From Oscillospiraceae bacterium (GTDB lineage Bacteria > Bacillota > Clostridia > Oscillospirales > Oscillospiraceae): DNA of 5,753 bases. Numbering within the stretch: the first letter of the stretch is position 1; every line of letters begins with the position of its first letter. Under the pieces are notes generated by a model. The model made no database searches. It was not told the DNA's origin and saw nothing but the letters and a program-made list of their open reading frames with translations. A program made the translations under genes and the position numbers. This document shows, piece by piece, positions 5,658 to 5,753 of the stretch. The DNA lies in NCBI GenBank assembly GCA_017378975.1, contig JAFNXT010000259.1:1-5753 (forward strand), written 5' to 3'.

Positions 5658-5753
5658 ATGACAGAACTGGCGGTGGATCTCGGGATGGGGGGACACCCCC
5701 TCAGTCGCCTGCGGCGACAGCTCCCCCCGGAGGGGGATCCGGGGCCTCTTCGG
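5658..5753 (+). CDS. Possible start of a further gene running into the repeat (partial)
   Basis: ATG 5658 has an excellent ribosome binding site, AGGAGG at 5646-5651 with 6-base spacing. The frame begins MTELAVDL and stays open for 32 codons to the window edge, but from the sixth codon on it reads through the dispersed repeat (GMGGHPLSRLRRQLPPEG). This may be the true start of the next tail gene with a repeat inserted near its 5' end, or an orphaned start left behind by repeat insertion. No family can be recognised. The single extra C in this repeat copy puts the downstream part in a different frame from the left copy. Confidence 0.3.
   Translation, partial: MTELAVDLGMGGHPLSRLRRQLPPEGDPGPLR
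5673..5753. repeat. Composite palindromic repeat, right copy flanking the zinc-ribbon insert (cut by window end)
   Basis: This is a direct repeat of 3579-3658, differing by one inserted C in the C-run near 5726-5728 and one substitution (GGATCC here, GAGCC there). It contains the same three hairpins and the core shared with 14-41. It probably continues past the window. Confidence 0.88.

Noticed and set aside
14..5753. CRISPR array
   Set aside because: Repeats are few, palindromic, of unequal length and irregularly placed between genes, with no uniform spacers and no cas genes.
3579..5753. Insertion sequence or transposon carrying the zinc-ribbon genes
   Set aside because: No transposase, terminal inverted repeats or clear target-site duplication are seen. 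The flanks are direct copies of a dispersed repeat that also occurs elsewhere in the window.

Overview
The window looks like part of the head-tail structural module of a tailed (siphovirus-like) phage or prophage from a high-GC gut-type Clostridia host, such as an Oscillospiraceae/Ruminococcaceae relative. Three things suggest this. The capsid, connector and tail proteins resemble those of Firmicutes phages. Strong AGGAGG-type ribosome binding sites are present. The junctions are littered with GC-rich palindromic repeats of a kind I associate with such genomes. The host assignment is inference, because no rRNA or other taxonomic marker is present.

Layout, all genes on the + strand: (1) 1-269 is a composite palindromic repeat with no gene. 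(2) 270-3576 is a canonical late operon in the order major capsid protein, head-tail connector, small head-closure/minor capsid protein, tail-terminator-like minor capsid protein, tail tube protein, and a tail assembly chaperone-like protein. Some junctions are tight (1582/1588 and 2568 overlap). Others (1975-2127, 3048-3126 and beyond 3555) hold hairpin-rich repeats. (3) 3555-3691 is a repeat copy that supplies the end and stop codon of the chaperone-like gene. (4) 3692-5672 is an accessory insert of two paralogous zinc-ribbon genes, each with its own sigma70-type promoter and its own intrinsic terminator. (5) From 5673 the repeat recurs as an 80/81-bp direct repeat and runs to the window edge, just after a well-formed start codon at 5658.

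The structural genes would act together in capsid assembly, connector formation and tail-tube polymerisation. The zinc-ribbon pair behaves like a phage 'moron': autonomously transcribed cargo lodged where the tail module would normally continue towards the tape measure gene. The two paralogs align without gaps over 255 residues and have diverged widely, yet their promoters, leaders and first 25 codons are 135/137 identical in DNA. That contrast, together with the flanking direct repeats and lower GC content, is the most unusual signal here. I cannot assign a function to the zinc-ribbon proteins.
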